DNA of 64,000 nucleotides from Telmatospirillum siberiense (GCF_002845745.1 NZ_PIUM01000023.1:42207-106206), one strand, 5' to 3'. Numbered from the stretch's first letter, positions 26,687 through 36,277 are shown. Numbers and translations: made by a program. The notes: a model not told the origin generated them from the letters alone.

Positions 26687-28441
26687 ATGCCGCTCAAAGT
26701 CCGTCTGACCGTCTGTTTCGTGGCTCTGCTGGCGGCCACCGTCGCCATTCTCGTCTCGGTCATGCTGAATGGCGTGACCGAGACCGTCTCCCGCGCCGAG
26801 GAGCGCGAACTGAAGGGCTATCTGGGGGCGGTCGAGGCGATGGCGGGGCTCAGGACCCAGACGGCGCTCGCATTGGCCGAAATGGTCGCCACCATGCCCG
26901 ACGTCCAGTCGGCCGTCGCCGATGGCGACCGGGCGCGGTTGCTGTCGGTTTTCTCCGCGCCCTTCGCCAGAATGAGGGAGGATGCAGGCGTCCAGCAGTT
27001 CCAGTTCCATATGGCCCCCGCCACATCTTTTTTGCGCCTGCACCAGCCGGCTCTGTTCGGTGACGATCTGTCGTCCTTCCGGCAGATGGTGGTCGAGGCC
27101 AATCGCCGCGGCTCCACCGTCCAGGGTTTGGAAAACGGTGTCGCCGACCTTGGCGCGCGGGCGATCGTCCCCATTGCCCCGGATGGAAAAAATATCGGGT
27201 CGGTGGAATTCGGCATGGATTTCGGGCAGGAGTTCGCCTGGCAATTCAAGTCCCGTTTCGCCGTTGACCTCGCCATCCATCTGCCGTCGGATGACGGCTT
27301 CCGCACCGTGGCGGCGACCGCGCCGGCCCTTCTCGAAGACCCGGATTTGCGGCGTCAGGCCTTTGCGGGAAAAACCGTTCTCCGGCGTTTCATGTTTGAC
27401 GGGCGTTCCGTCGCCGCTTTGCTGGCGCCGATCAACGATTATTCGGGAAAGCCGGTGGCGGTGGCCGAGATCACCATGGATGCCGGGGAATACGCCACGC
27501 AATACGCCCAGGCGCGTTGGCGGGCCCTTGGGGTCGGCGTCGTCGTCCTGTTGGCCGGAGTGGCCATCGCCTGGTTCATATCCCAGACCATCAGCCGCCC
27601 CCTGGTGGCGATGACGGAAGCCATGCACCGTCTGGCCGAGGGAGATCTGGGAATCGATGTGCCGGCTGCCGATAGGGCGGATGAGATCGGCCGCATGGCC
27701 CGTGCCATGTTCGTCTTCAAACAGAACCGGGCGGAGATCGAGCGGCAGAAGGCGGAACGCGATCAGTTCGCCCGGTTGGGTATTCTGGGCGAAATGGCCA
27801 GTAACATCGCCCATGAACTCAATCAGCCGTTGGCCTCCATCCTCAATTATGGACGGGGGATGGTCCACATGCTCGACGGCGAGGCTGCGGACCAGGCCAT
27901 GCTGCGGACCGGCGCCGTGGCGGTGGCCGAGCAGGCGGAACGGGCGGCGGCGATCATCCATCGGATCCGGGGGTTCGTCCGCCGTCGTCCGCCACACCGC
28001 GTTCGCGTCAATGTGAACAGTCTGGCGCGGGAGGCCCTTTCGCTTTTCGAGACCTCCACCTCCCGTTCCAAGGTTCCGGTCCGGCGGAGGTTGGCCCCTC
28101 ATCTCCCGGCGGTGTTGGGCGACAAGGTGGAAATCCAGCAGGTGCTGCTCAATCTGCTGCAGAACGCGCTTGACGCGACCCCGGACGGTGGCGACATCCT
28201 GCTGACGACGGAGGTCGCGGACGGAAAAGTAACCGTCTCGATCAGTGATTCCGGAAGCGGGCTGGCCCCCGGCGTGGAGGAACGCATGTTCGATCCGTTC
28301 TTCACCACGAAGTCCGAGGGGCTGGGACTGGGGCTTTCGATCTGCCGGACCATCGTCGAAAGCCACGGCGGCGGCTTTCTGGTGAGGCCCGGGCCGGAAG
28401 GCGGCGTGACCATCGCCTTCACGCTGCCGGCTCTATCGTGA
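26687..28441 (+). CDS. Membrane sensor histidine kinase with a double-Cache periplasmic domain
   Basis: A 584-residue kinase: membrane segment at about residues 6-28, extracytoplasmic dCache_3-like sensor about 30-265 (QFQFHMAPATSFLRLHQPALFGDDLSSFR, VQGLENGVADLGARAIVPI), second membrane segment about 278-300, HAMP, then the dimerisation and phospho-acceptor helix GEMASNIAHELNQPLASILNYG (His near 375) and an HATPase domain with N-box QVLLNLLQNALDAT, G1 box and GLGLGLSICRTIVESHGGG. The HisKA type is that of FixL/DctB/TodS kinases. Start at ATG 26687; the longer frame from 26603 overlaps the reductase. Partner regulator follows immediately. The signal is unknown; such Cache domains bind small organic molecules. 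Confidence 0.9.
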   Translation: MPLKVRLTVCFVALLAATVAILVSVMLNGVTETVSRAEERELKGYLGAVEAMAGLRTQTALALAEMVATMPDVQSAVADGDRARLLSVFSAPFARMREDAGVQQFQFHMAPATSFLRLHQPALFGDDLSSFRQMVVEANRRGSTVQGLENGVADLGARAIVPIAPDGKNIGSVEFGMDFGQEFAWQFKSRFAVDLAIHLPSDDGFRTVAATAPALLEDPDLRRQAFAGKTVLRRFMFDGRSVAALLAPINDYSGKPVAVAEITMDAGEYATQYAQARWRALGVGVVVLLAGVAIAWFISQTISRPLVAMTEAMHRLAEGDLGIDVPAADRADEIGRMARAMFVFKQNRAEIERQKAERDQFARLGILGEMASNIAHELNQPLASILNYGRGMVHMLDGEAADQAMLRTGAVAVAEQAERAAAIIHRIRGFVRRRPPHRVRVNVNSLAREALSLFETSTSRSKVPVRRRLAPHLPAVLGDKVEIQQVLLNLLQNALDATPDGGDILLTTEVADGKVTVSISDSGSGLAPGVEERMFDPFFTTKSEGLGLGLSICRTIVESHGGGFLVRPGPEGGVTIAFTLPALS

Positions 28442-28455
28442 GGAAACCCGACATC

Positions 28456-29100
28456 ATGAGCATGACATCCGATCAGGCCCCCCTCATTCTGGTGGTCGAT
28501 GACGATGACGCCATGCGCGGTTCGGTCGCTTTTCTGTTCGCCAGTGTCGGCCTCGATTCGCGTCAGTTCAAATCGGCGGAGGAGTTCCTGGCGGCACGGG
28601 ATGCGCTGCCGAAGGATCGTCCCGGGTGCCTGCTTCTCGACGTCCGGATGCCGGGGATGAGCGGATTGGAGCTGCAGCGCCGTCTGAACGAGGAGGGGTT
28701 TGGTCTGCCGATGCTGATGGTCTCGGGGCATGGAGACATTCCGATGGCGGTGGCCGCCTTGAAGGGCGGCGCCGAGGATTTCATCGAGAAGCCCTATCGC
28801 GATCAGCATCTGTTGGATGCGGTCCATCTGGCCATCCGCAAGTCGCGGGAGCGCTTGTCCGCGGGCAGCGAGCGAAGCGCGGTGGTCGAACGTTTCCAGC
28901 GGCTGACCCGACGCGAACGCGAGGTGCTGATGGGCGTGCTGGCCGGAAAACAGAACAAGACGATCGCGCAGGGTCTCGATATTTCGATAAAGACGGTGGA
29001 GGTCCATCGTCACACCGGCATGGAGAAGATGGCGGCCGGTTCCGTCGCCGAGCTATCGCGGATGATCCTGCTGGCCGGCATTCTGGTGGAGGCGGACTGA
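28456..29100 (+). CDS. FixJ/LuxR-type response regulator
   Basis: A 214-residue regulator: receiver domain (about 8-125) with acidic pair VVDDDDAMR, phospho-acceptor Asp in CLLLDVRMPGMSG, Thr/Ser position LMVSGHGD and Lys in FIEKPYRD, followed by a LuxR-type DNA-binding domain (LTRREREVLMGVLAGKQNKTIAQGLDISIKTVEVHRHTGMEKM). A GTG at 28438 overlaps the kinase stop, but ATG 28456 has GAGGAAA at good spacing and is preferred. Forms a two-component system with the upstream kinase. A perfect 18-bp palindrome starts immediately after its stop codon and may be its binding site for the downstream gene. Confidence 0.9.
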   Translation: MSMTSDQAPLILVVDDDDAMRGSVAFLFASVGLDSRQFKSAEEFLAARDALPKDRPGCLLLDVRMPGMSGLELQRRLNEEGFGLPMLMVSGHGDIPMAVAALKGGAEDFIEKPYRDQHLLDAVHLAIRKSRERLSAGSERSAVVERFQRLTRREREVLMGVLAGKQNKTIAQGLDISIKTVEVHRHTGMEKMAAGSVAELSRMILLAGILVEAD

Positions 29101-29118
29101 CTTAGGGTTAACCCTAAG
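29101..29118. promoter_or_regulatory. Perfect 18-bp palindrome, candidate operator
   Basis: CTTAGGGTTAACCCTAAG, directly after the response-regulator stop and 155 bp before the dihaem protein gene. The half-site ACCCTAA recurs at 30198-30205 upstream of the methyltransferase gene. There is no U-tract, so a terminator is unlikely. FixJ-type regulators bind such symmetrical sites. Confidence 0.5.
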
Positions 29119-29272
29119 CGCAAAGGGGGCTTCCCCCAATATCCTCACTAAATAAAAGGTAATAGTCTCTCGACCCAGGGAAAGGGCCTTCGGGGATCAT
29201 CCTCGCGCATCGAATGGCGTCGGTGGCGTGATCCGCCGTTTCCCAGCGGATTTTTTTAAGAGGGGGAAGACT

Positions 29273-30079
29273 ATGACCACACGGAGAGAAGTGCTCGGAG
29301 CGTTCGGCGGGGCCGGTTCGGCGTTGCTCGGTTCCTTCCTGTGCGGGCGGGCGGCGGCTGCCGAAACCGGAGCCGCGATGGCGCCGATGCCCACCAATGC
29401 TCCCGCGGTTCCGTGGCCTTACGTCAAACTCGATCCGCAGGCGGTGGCCGAGCGGGCTTATAAGGGGTTTCTCAGCGGGCACTGCATGTACGGCAGTTTC
29501 TACGGCATCATCGGCGAACTGGCGGAAAAGAAGGGGGCGCCCTATGACAACTTCCCCTTCGCCATGATGAAGATCGGGGCCGGCGGCATGGCCGATTGGG
29601 CCTCGCTGTGCGGCGCGCTGAACGGTCCCGCCCTGGCGATCTCTCTGCTCAGCTCGGACCCGAAGCCGTTGGTCGACGAACTGTTCAACTGGTATCAGGC
29701 CGCCGAGCTTCCCGACTACCATCCCCAGCAGAAGCCGCGGGTGGAAATCACGACGAAATCGGTATCCAATTCCGTGCTTTGCCACGTCTCGGTGACGCGC
29801 TGGTGCGAGAAGGCGGATGTGAAGGCCTTTTCCCTCGATCGCGACGAGCGTTGCGCCTGGTTGACCGCCTCTTGTGCAAAGAAAACCGTGGAGTTGCTCA
29901 ATGCGCAGGCGGATGGCGTGTTCAAAGCGGCCTATCCCATCCCGAAAGAGGTTCAGGAGTGTCGTTCCTGTCACGACAAGGGCGGGAAACTCGAAAATAC
30001 CCGCGGGAAAATGGAATGTACGACCTGCCACACCACTTTGGGACCGAAACATCCGACTGTGAAGGGTAAGGATCTCTGA
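29273..30079 (+). CDS. Tat-exported dihaem protein related to split-Soret cytochrome c
   Basis: A 268-residue protein. The N-terminus reads MTTRREVLGAFGGAGSALLGSFL, a twin-arginine export signal. The middle contains Cys/Gly-rich segments of the C-GCAxxG-C-C/split-Soret family (GHCMYGSFYGIIGEL, GAGGMADWASLCGALNGPAL, SNSVLCHVSVTRWCEK, ERCAWLTASCAKKTVELLN). Near the C-terminus are two CxxCH c-type haem motifs (ECRSCHDK and ECTTCHTT). Start ATG 29273 follows GAGGGGGAAG. Split-Soret cytochromes of Desulfovibrio are dimeric dihaem proteins thought to act in periplasmic redox chemistry. Tat export of a c-type cytochrome is unusual, since haem is usually added after Sec export, but is described for this family. 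Follows a kinase/regulator pair that may control it. Confidence 0.75.
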   Translation: MTTRREVLGAFGGAGSALLGSFLCGRAAAAETGAAMAPMPTNAPAVPWPYVKLDPQAVAERAYKGFLSGHCMYGSFYGIIGELAEKKGAPYDNFPFAMMKIGAGGMADWASLCGALNGPALAISLLSSDPKPLVDELFNWYQAAELPDYHPQQKPRVEITTKSVSNSVLCHVSVTRWCEKADVKAFSLDRDERCAWLTASCAKKTVELLNAQADGVFKAAYPIPKEVQECRSCHDKGGKLENTRGKMECTTCHTTLGPKHPTVKGKDL

Positions 30080-30188
30080 GAATATTCACGGGGGCCGGCG
30101 TGGTCGCGGGGCTTCGATGCCGCGCGGCCCCGTCGTTTTGAAAAACATTCGGGGGGGCATCGCCATCACACCCGCATCGCGCGAAAAG

Positions 30189-30202
30189 GGGTAAGCTTAC
30201 CC
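30189..30202. promoter_or_regulatory. Perfect 14-bp palindrome upstream of the methyltransferase gene
   Basis: GGGTAAGCTTACCC, 32 bp before the methyltransferase ATG, continuing as TAAAGTAAAG. It shares the half-site ACCCTAA with the palindrome at 29101 but with wider spacing between the GGG and CCC blocks. Regulatory role is a guess. Confidence 0.35.
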
Positions 30203-30234
30203 TAAAGTAAAGACACGCGATGGGAGGGTGCCGA

Positions 30235-30993
30235 ATGGGGAGCTTGTCCGGGCAGACATGGCAAGCCGAAGGCTATCATCGGAATGCCGGTTTCGTTGCC
30301 GATCTCGGCGATCCGGTGGTCGATTTGTTGTCGCCTCGCGAAGGTGAGCAGATCCTCGACCTGGGCTGTGGCGATGGGCGCCTGAGCGCCGAGATCTCGG
30401 CCCGTGGTGCCCTGGTGATGGGGGCCGATTCTTCAGCCGATTTGCTGGCGGCGGCGCGTGGGCGCGGGCTGATGGCGCTTGAGGTGGACGGCGAGGAATT
30501 GACCTTTCTCGACACCTTCGACGCCGTCTTTTCCAATGCCGCCCTCCATTGGATGATCCATCCCGATGCGGTGATTGCCGGGGTTCATCGTTCGCTGAAG
30601 TCCGGGGGGCGGTTCGTCGGTGAATTCGGCGGTCATGGCAATGTGGCGGCCGTGGTTACCGCCTTGCTGGCGGTCCTGGCGCGGCGGGGGATCGACGGCT
30701 GGGCGCGGTTTCCCTGGTATTTTCCGACCGCCGAGGAGTATGCGTCCCGCCTTGCCGCGGGTGGCTTCGAGGTTCGCTCCATCGAATTGATTCCCCGGCC
30801 GACCCCGCTACCGACCGGAATGATCGGTTGGCTTGAGACTTTTTCCGGCCCCTTCTTCAGGGACTTCAGCCAGAACGATCGTTCCGTGGCGCTTTCCGAG
30901 GCGATTATGCTTCTTCAGCCATCGCTGTGCGACGATCAGGGGCGCTGGACTGCCGATTACGTGCGCCTCCGCTTCGACGCCCGGAAAGTGTGA
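30235..30993 (+). CDS. Class I SAM-dependent methyltransferase
   Basis: A 252-residue enzyme with the Rossmann-like methyltransferase fold: motif I ILDLGCGDGRLSAEIS near residue 38, acidic residue ending strand 2 (VMGADSSADLL), and the post-motif FDAVFSNAALHWMIHPDAVIAGVHRSLKSGGRFVGEFGG characteristic of the Tam/BioC-like (trans-aconitate methyltransferase) group. ATG 30235 with GGGAGG upstream is chosen over ATG 30220. The C-terminal half, which sets substrate choice, is not diagnostic. The gene is convergent with glnA across a strong terminator. Confidence 0.85.
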   Translation: MGSLSGQTWQAEGYHRNAGFVADLGDPVVDLLSPREGEQILDLGCGDGRLSAEISARGALVMGADSSADLLAAARGRGLMALEVDGEELTFLDTFDAVFSNAALHWMIHPDAVIAGVHRSLKSGGRFVGEFGGHGNVAAVVTALLAVLARRGIDGWARFPWYFPTAEEYASRLAAGGFEVRSIELIPRPTPLPTGMIGWLETFSGPFFRDFSQNDRSVALSEAIMLLQPSLCDDQGRWTADYVRLRFDARKV

Positions 30994-31068
30994 GGCGTCG
31001 GCCGCCCACGACACCATCGGGAGCGACAGGCCCACAAGCAAAGAGATAACTTCGACAGGACAAAAGAA

Positions 31069-31096
31069 AACCCCCGCCGGTTGCCCGGCGGGGGTT
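31069..31096. terminator. Bidirectional Rho-independent terminator
   Basis: Stem AACCCCCGCCGG / CCGGCGGGGGTT, loop TTGC, between the convergent methyltransferase and glnA genes. Plus-strand exit TCTTTCG, minus-strand exit TTCTTTTG. Confidence 0.9.
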
Positions 31097-31119
31097 CTTT
31101 CGTATCCGCGTAACGTCGA

Positions 31120-32529
31120 TCAAACCGAATAGTACATCGCGTATTCGATCGGATGCGGGGTGTGTTCGAACTTGTAGACCTCTTCCCACTTCAGCTCGGC
31201 GTAGCTGTCGATGAACTCCTTCGAGAAGACATCGCCCTTGAGGAGGAAGTCGTGATCGGCCTGCAGGCTCAGCAGGGCTTCACGCAGGGATCCGCAAACG
31301 GTCGGAACGGTGGCCAGTTCCTCGGGCGGCAGGTCATAGAGGTTCTTGTCCATGGCATCGCCGGGGTGGATCTTGTTCTGGATGCCGTCGAGGCCGGCCA
31401 GCAGCATGGCGGCGAAGGCCAGGTAGGGGTTGGCGCCCGGATCGGGGAAACGCACTTCGACGCGCTTGGCCTTCGGGCTGGCGCCGTAGGGGATGCGGCA
31501 GGAGGCCGAACGGTTGCGGGCCGAATAGGCCAGCAGCACGGGGGCTTCGAAGCCGGGGATCAGGCGCTTGTAGCTGTTGGTCAGCGGGTTGGTGAAGGCG
31601 TTCAGCGCCTTGGCATGCTTGATGATGCCGCCGATGTAGTAGAGCGCGGTTTCCGACAGGTCGGCATAGCCCGAGCCGGCGAAAGTCGGCTTGCCGGCCT
31701 TCCAGATCGACTGATGGACATGCATGCCCGAACCGTTGTCGCCGAAAATCGGCTTCGGCATGAAGGTGGCCGTCTTGCCGTAGCTGTGCGCCACGTTGTG
31801 GACGACGTATTTGTAGATCTGCATGAAGTCGGCGGAACGCACCAGGGTGCTGAACTTGCAGCCCAGTTCGTGCTGCGAGGGGGCGACCTCATGGTGATGC
31901 TTTTCGATCGGCAGGCCCATGTCGCCCATGACGGTCAGCATCTCGGCGCGCATGTCGACGGCGGAATCCACCGGCGGAACGGGGAAATAGCCGCCCTTGA
32001 TGCCGGGGCGATGGCCGGAGTTGCCCTCGGGGAACTCCTTGCCCGAGACATAGGGGCCTTCCTCGGAATCGATCTTGTAGAACACCGAGTCCATGTTGAC
32101 TTCGTAGCGGACGTCGTCGAACACGAAGAATTCGGCTTCCGGACCGAAGAAGGCGGTGTCGCCGATGCCGGTCGAAGCAAGATACTTCTCGGCGCGCTTG
32201 GCGATCGAGCGGGGGTCGCGGTCATAGAGCTGGCCCGTCGACGGCTCGACGATGTCACAGAAGATGACCAGATGGGTCTGCGCGGCGAAGGGATCGATGA
32301 CGGCGGTGGAGAGATCCGGCTGCAGGATCATGTCCGATTCATTGATGCTCTTCCAGCCGGCGATCGACGAACCGTCGAACATGACACCCTCGGTCAACAT
32401 CTCTTCATCGACCGTGCTGACGTGCTGGGCGGTGTGCTGCCACTTGCCACGCGGATCGGTGAAGCGGAAATCGACGTATTTAACGTCGTGCTCCTTGATC
32501 AAATCGAGGACTTTTTTGGCTTCGGACAT
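31120..32529 (-). CDS. glnA: Glutamine synthetase type I
   Basis: A 469-residue GSI-beta enzyme making glutamine from glutamate, ammonia and ATP in the cytoplasm; the dodecamer is the main route of ammonia assimilation. Visible are the N-terminal beta-grasp ([18 protein letters not shown]), latch [11 protein letters not shown], the metal/nucleotide region [12 protein letters not shown], the ATP site [16 protein letters not shown], and the adenylylation site NLYDLPPEE (Tyr near 397), so activity is expected to be controlled by GlnE. Start ATG 32529 gives the standard length. Located 108 bp downstream of glnB on the same strand, the usual alphaproteobacterial glnBA operon. Confidence 0.97.
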   Translation of the reverse strand: MSEAKKVLDLIKEHDVKYVDFRFTDPRGKWQHTAQHVSTVDEEMLTEGVMFDGSSIAGWKSINESDMILQPDLSTAVIDPFAAQTHLVIFCDIVEPSTGQLYDRDPRSIAKRAEKYLASTGIGDTAFFGPEAEFFVFDDVRYEVNMDSVFYKIDSEEGPYVSGKEFPEGNSGHRPGIKGGYFPVPPVDSAVDMRAEMLTVMGDMGLPIEKHHHEVAPSQHELGCKFSTLVRSADFMQIYKYVVHNVAHSYGKTATFMPKPIFGDNGSGMHVHQSIWKAGKPTFAGSGYADLSETALYYIGGIIKHAKALNAFTNPLTNSYKRLIPGFEAPVLLAYSARNRSASCRIPYGASPKAKRVEVRFPDPGANPYLAFAAMLLAGLDGIQNKIHPGDAMDKNLYDLPPEELATVPTVCGSLREALLSLQADHDFLLKGDVFSKEFIDSYAELKWEEVYKFEHTPHPIEYAMYYSV

Positions 32530-32637
32530 GGTTGAGTTTCCCAATTGTTGAAAGATTTAAACGCATGCGTTGAAGACAAGCCCGATGGACACCGCTTTCA
32601 ACCGGCAGCCGGACTGAAAATGGCGTGACCGGACGGA

Positions 32638-33075
<438 letters not shown>

Positions 33076-33122
33076 TTAGAGGGTTTTCTTGCCGAACCAA
33101 ACAGTTGTGCCTCATTTTTTAT

Positions 33123-33151
33123 CACCATTGCCGAATAATTCGGCAATGGTG
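33123..33151. promoter_or_regulatory. 29-bp perfect palindrome upstream of the aminotransferase gene
   Basis: Arms CACCATTGCCGAAT and ATTCGGCAATGGTG around a single central A, between divergent glnB and the aminotransferase gene. No T-tract follows. Could be an operator for an unknown dimeric regulator or a structured 5' leader element. Confidence 0.5.
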
Positions 33152-33233
33152 CTGTCCAAAGCGGCAAGTCTCGTCTTGGGTGAATTCTCAAAGCCCGTTG
33201 CCGCATCCATCCTTATCGTTGGGAAAAGTCGTC

Positions 33234-34397
33234 GTGAAACCAGCCAATTCCGTTCTTTCCAGTTATGGCACCACCATTTTCGAAGTGATGTCGCGTCTGG
33301 CCGCCGAACATGGGGCGGTCAATCTCGGGCAGGGTTTTCCTGAGGGTCTGGAGCCCCCCGTCCTGCTGAAATCGGCCGCGCGAGCCCTTCTCGAGGATTC
33401 ACAGCAATATCCTTCGATGATGGGTACGCCCGCGCTGCGCCGCGCCGTGGCCGACCATGCCCTGCGGTTCCACGGCCTGACGGTCGACCCCGACCGCGAG
33501 GTGATGGTCACCTCGGGCGGGACCGAGGCCCTGGGCGATTGTCTGTTCGGCCTGATCGAGCCGGGTGACGAGGTGGTGCTGATCGAGCCGCTCTACGACA
33601 GCTATCTGCCGATCGTCCGGCGTGCCGGCGGCATCGCCCGCCTGGTCCGTCTGGAGCCGCCGGAGTGGGGACTGCCGCGCGAGGCTCTGGCCGCCGCCTT
33701 CAGCGACAAGACCAAGCTGATGATCATCAACACGCCGATGAATCCCACCGGCAAGGTGTTCGACGCCGATGACCTGGCCTTCATCGCCTCGCTGCTGGAA
33801 CGTCATGACGCCTATTGCGTTTGCGACGAGGTCTACGAGCATCTGATCTACGACGGGCGCCGGCATGTTCCCCTGATCGGCCTGCCCGGCATGCGCGAAC
33901 GCTGTCTGCGGATCGGCTCGGCGGGGAAGACCTTTTCCGTCACCGGCTGGAAGGTCGGCTATGTGACCGCCTGTCCCGCGCTGTTGCAGCCGGTGGCCAA
34001 GGCTCACCAATATCTCACCTTCGCCACGCCGCCCAATCTGCAGCAGGCGGTGGCCGAGGGCCTGGCCAGCCCGGATTCCTATTACCAGGGGCTGGCCGGC
34101 GGCTTACAGGCCCGGCGCGACAAGCTGGCCAACGGGTTGGCCGATATCGGTTTCAAGGTCTTGCCTTGCTACGGCAGCTATTTCCTGACCACCGATTTCC
34201 GCCCCCTGGGCTTCGAAGGCGACGATGTGGAATTCTGCAAGCATATCACGGTCAATGCCGGGGTGACGGCGGTGCCGGTCAGTATCTTCTACCAGGCCGG
34301 CGACGTCCGACATTACGCCCGCTTCTGCTTCGCCAAAAAGGATGAGGCGATCGAGGAGGCGTTACGGCGCCTGGCCCGGTTCTTCGGCCGGAAATGA
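33234..34397 (+). CDS. PLP-dependent aminotransferase, class I/II (YbdL/kynurenine aminotransferase-like)
   Basis: A 387-residue fold-type I aminotransferase. Marks: substrate helix YGTTIFEVMSRLAAEHGAVNLGQGFPEG, PLP-phosphate VTSGGTEAL, NTPMNPTGKVF (Asn contacting PLP), CDEVYEHLIYDG (Asp and Tyr) and the Schiff-base Lys in RIGSAGKTFSVTGWKVGY. YbdL-type enzymes use methionine, phenylalanine or kynurenine with 2-oxo acids. I start at GTG 33234 behind GGGAAAAG because the stretch from 33105 is not protein-like and contains the palindrome. It is divergent from glnB, so a link to nitrogen metabolism is plausible but not shown. Confidence 0.9.
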   Translation: MKPANSVLSSYGTTIFEVMSRLAAEHGAVNLGQGFPEGLEPPVLLKSAARALLEDSQQYPSMMGTPALRRAVADHALRFHGLTVDPDREVMVTSGGTEALGDCLFGLIEPGDEVVLIEPLYDSYLPIVRRAGGIARLVRLEPPEWGLPREALAAAFSDKTKLMIINTPMNPTGKVFDADDLAFIASLLERHDAYCVCDEVYEHLIYDGRRHVPLIGLPGMRERCLRIGSAGKTFSVTGWKVGYVTACPALLQPVAKAHQYLTFATPPNLQQAVAEGLASPDSYYQGLAGGLQARRDKLANGLADIGFKVLPCYGSYFLTTDFRPLGFEGDDVEFCKHITVNAGVTAVPVSIFYQAGDVRHYARFCFAKKDEAIEEALRRLARFFGRK

Positions 34398-34504
34398 CTT
34401 CGGCGCGGACGGCGTCGGCAGAAAAGGTTGGGCCCCCCCGCATCTTGCAATGACGCGGGGGACTCACCACGTGCCCTTTCCGTGGTCGGAAGGGGGAGAC
34501 GTCT

Positions 34505-34909
34505 GTGCGGGGTGTCCGGCAGGGTTTGTCGGTATGGCTGAGTGTCTGGTTCCTGCTGCTCAATGTCGTCGCGCTCCCGTGGTGCCATGCGCCTTCGGAG
34601 CGCTCCTTCGACGGGCAGGCGGCGGCATTTTGCCATTCCGGCGACGCCGATCCGGCCGGCCGGGGCGGACACGATAGCGGCGATCCCGCCGGAAACGCCG
34701 ATCATTGCCCCCTTTGCCTGGTTTGCCGGGTGCTGTCCACCGGCGCGCCGGCCACGGCACCGATATCGTTGCGAACCGCCCTGGTGCGGATCGAGGGGCC
34801 GACGCCGCCGGGGCCCACATTCGCTCCGCCGTCTCCCGCCTTGGACCGCCCCCAACAGCCGCGGGCGCCTCCCTCCATTCTCCGAGAACTCATGTCCATC
34901 CCATCGTGA
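34505..34909 (+). CDS. DUF2946-like small exported protein of a copper cluster
   Basis: A 134-residue protein starting at GTG 34505 behind GGGGGAGA. It has a hydrophobic N-terminal segment (LSVWLSVWFLLLNVVALPW), a His/Cys-containing middle (WCHAP, FCHSGD, GRGGHDSGDPAGNADHCPLCLVCRV) and a proline-rich tail. The spacing H-x-CPLC in a short exported protein is typical of DUF2946-type proteins found beside copper and TonB genes. It comes before an outer-membrane barrel, CopC and CopD, so a role in periplasmic metal handling is likely; the reaction is unknown. Confidence 0.65.
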   Translation: MRGVRQGLSVWLSVWFLLLNVVALPWCHAPSERSFDGQAAAFCHSGDADPAGRGGHDSGDPAGNADHCPLCLVCRVLSTGAPATAPISLRTALVRIEGPTPPGPTFAPPSPALDRPQQPRAPPSILRELMSIPS

Positions 34910-34972
34910 CGCCGTCCATTTTGGACGGGCGGCGCCACGGTATCAGGCACGACGTTTCCTGGAGACCAAGGA

Positions 34973-35872
34973 ATGAAGCGTTTTACGTTGCCGGTGGCCG
35001 TCTTGTCGGCCGCCATCACCTGGAATTTCGCCGCCCAAGCCCATGGCATCGCCGGCGATCGCGCGTTTCCCGCCACCCTGACCATCGATGATCCCGCCGT
35101 CGGCGACGAATTGTCCCTGCCGACCCTCTCCGAGATCCACAACAGCGCCGCCAAGGACGGCGGCGCGCCCGGCAGCCGGCAATTCGAGGCCGGCGCCGAA
35201 TGGGACAAACGGATCACGGAACATTTGGGGATTGCCCTCAATGTCGACCACACGACGCTTGGCGAAGACGGCGGTCGCACGTTGAACGGTTGGCAGAATT
35301 TGACCGGAACCTTGAAATATCAGGCCTTTGTCAGCCCTGAGCACGAGTTCATGTCCTCATTCGGGGTGATCCGCGAATTCGGCCATACCGGCTCTCCCAG
35401 GGTGCAGGACGTGACTTTCGGTTCGACCACCCCCACCCTTTATTTCGGCAAGGGGTGGGGTGATCTGCCCATCGCCTTCCTGCGGCCCCTGGCCGTCACG
35501 GGAACGTTCGGCTACCAATTTTCCGACAAACCCAATGTCAGCGCCAATCAATGGGTTTTCGGCGCTTCCGTCCAATATTCGCTGCCCTATCTGCAGGCGC
35601 AGGTGAAGGATTTCGGGCTGCCCGGCTTTCTTGGGCGGTTGACGCCGCTTGTGGAGATGGCGATGACGACGCCGGCCAAGGGCGCTCCCGGCAGTTCGAC
35701 GGTGGGCACCGTCTCGCCGGGCATTCTCTATTCCGGCGATAGCTGGCAAGTCGGCGTCGAGGCTTTGCTGCCGGCCACCCGGGCGACCAACACCGGTGTC
35801 GGCGCGATAGCGCAATTTCATCTTTTCCTTGACGACATCTTTCCCCAGAGCCTGGGGCGCCCTTTGTTTTGA
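34973..35872 (+). CDS. Exported beta-barrel-like protein of the copper cluster
   Basis: A 299-residue protein with a clear signal peptide (MKRFTLPVAVLSAAITWNFAAQAHG). The mature part alternates hydrophobic and polar residues in strand-like segments (QFEAGAEWDKRITEHLGIALNVDH, GTLKYQAFVS, FMSSFGVIREFGH, WVFGASVQYSLPYLQ, SWQVGVEALLPATRATNTGVGAIAQFHLFL), which suggests an outer-membrane barrel of the transporter/channel type. It is 63 bp after the DUF2946-like gene and 11 bp before copC, probably one operon. It could move metal or a metal-carrying compound across the outer membrane; I do not recognise a named homologue. Confidence 0.65.
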   Translation: MKRFTLPVAVLSAAITWNFAAQAHGIAGDRAFPATLTIDDPAVGDELSLPTLSEIHNSAAKDGGAPGSRQFEAGAEWDKRITEHLGIALNVDHTTLGEDGGRTLNGWQNLTGTLKYQAFVSPEHEFMSSFGVIREFGHTGSPRVQDVTFGSTTPTLYFGKGWGDLPIAFLRPLAVTGTFGYQFSDKPNVSANQWVFGASVQYSLPYLQAQVKDFGLPGFLGRLTPLVEMAMTTPAKGAPGSSTVGTVSPGILYSGDSWQVGVEALLPATRATNTGVGAIAQFHLFLDDIFPQSLGRPLF

Positions 35873-35883
35873 GGAGATGGAAC

Positions 35884-36246
35884 ATGATGAAGGTGCTGAC
35901 CGTTCTGGCCGTCCTGGCGGGTGTGTTTTCGGCGAGCCCCGCCTTCGCCCACGCCCATCTCCTCCAGGCCGAGCCCGCCGTCGGAGCGGAGGTGGCGAGC
36001 GCCGCCGCCGTTCGATTGAGTTTCAGCGAGGGGGTGGAGGGCAAATTCTCGTCGATCACGGTGACGGATGCGGCGGGCCGGGCCGTTTCCTCGGAGCCGG
36101 CAAGGGCCGATCCCCAGGATGGGCGCGTCCTCGGTTTGCTGCTGCCGGGGCCGTTGGCGCCCGGCGTCTATAGCGTGTCCTGGTCGGTCGTCTCGGTCGA
36201 TACCCACCGGAGCAGCGGTCATTTCACCTTCACGGTGCGGCCGTGA
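35884..36246 (+). CDS. copC: Copper-binding periplasmic protein CopC
   Basis: A 120-residue protein with signal peptide (MMKVLTVLAVLAGVFSASPAFAH) leaving a mature N-terminal His, the Cu(II) ligand of this family, then HLLQAEPAVGAEV. The C-terminal Asp/His ligands lie in SVDTHRSSGHFTFTV. Methionine-rich Cu(I) sites are absent, so it is a Cu(II)-only type. The fold is a small beta-barrel that delivers copper to the CopD membrane partner. GAGGAG precedes the start; two Met codons stand in a row. Confidence 0.9.
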   Translation: MMKVLTVLAVLAGVFSASPAFAHAHLLQAEPAVGAEVASAAAVRLSFSEGVEGKFSSITVTDAAGRAVSSEPARADPQDGRVLGLLLPGPLAPGVYSVSWSVVSVDTHRSSGHFTFTVRP

Positions 36247-36277
36247 CGGGCTGGCGCCGGGGGCGTGGAGTGGGGAC

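Noticed and set aside
31153..32535. 460-codon plus-strand open frame opposite glnA
   Set aside because: Antisense shadow of glutamine synthetase.
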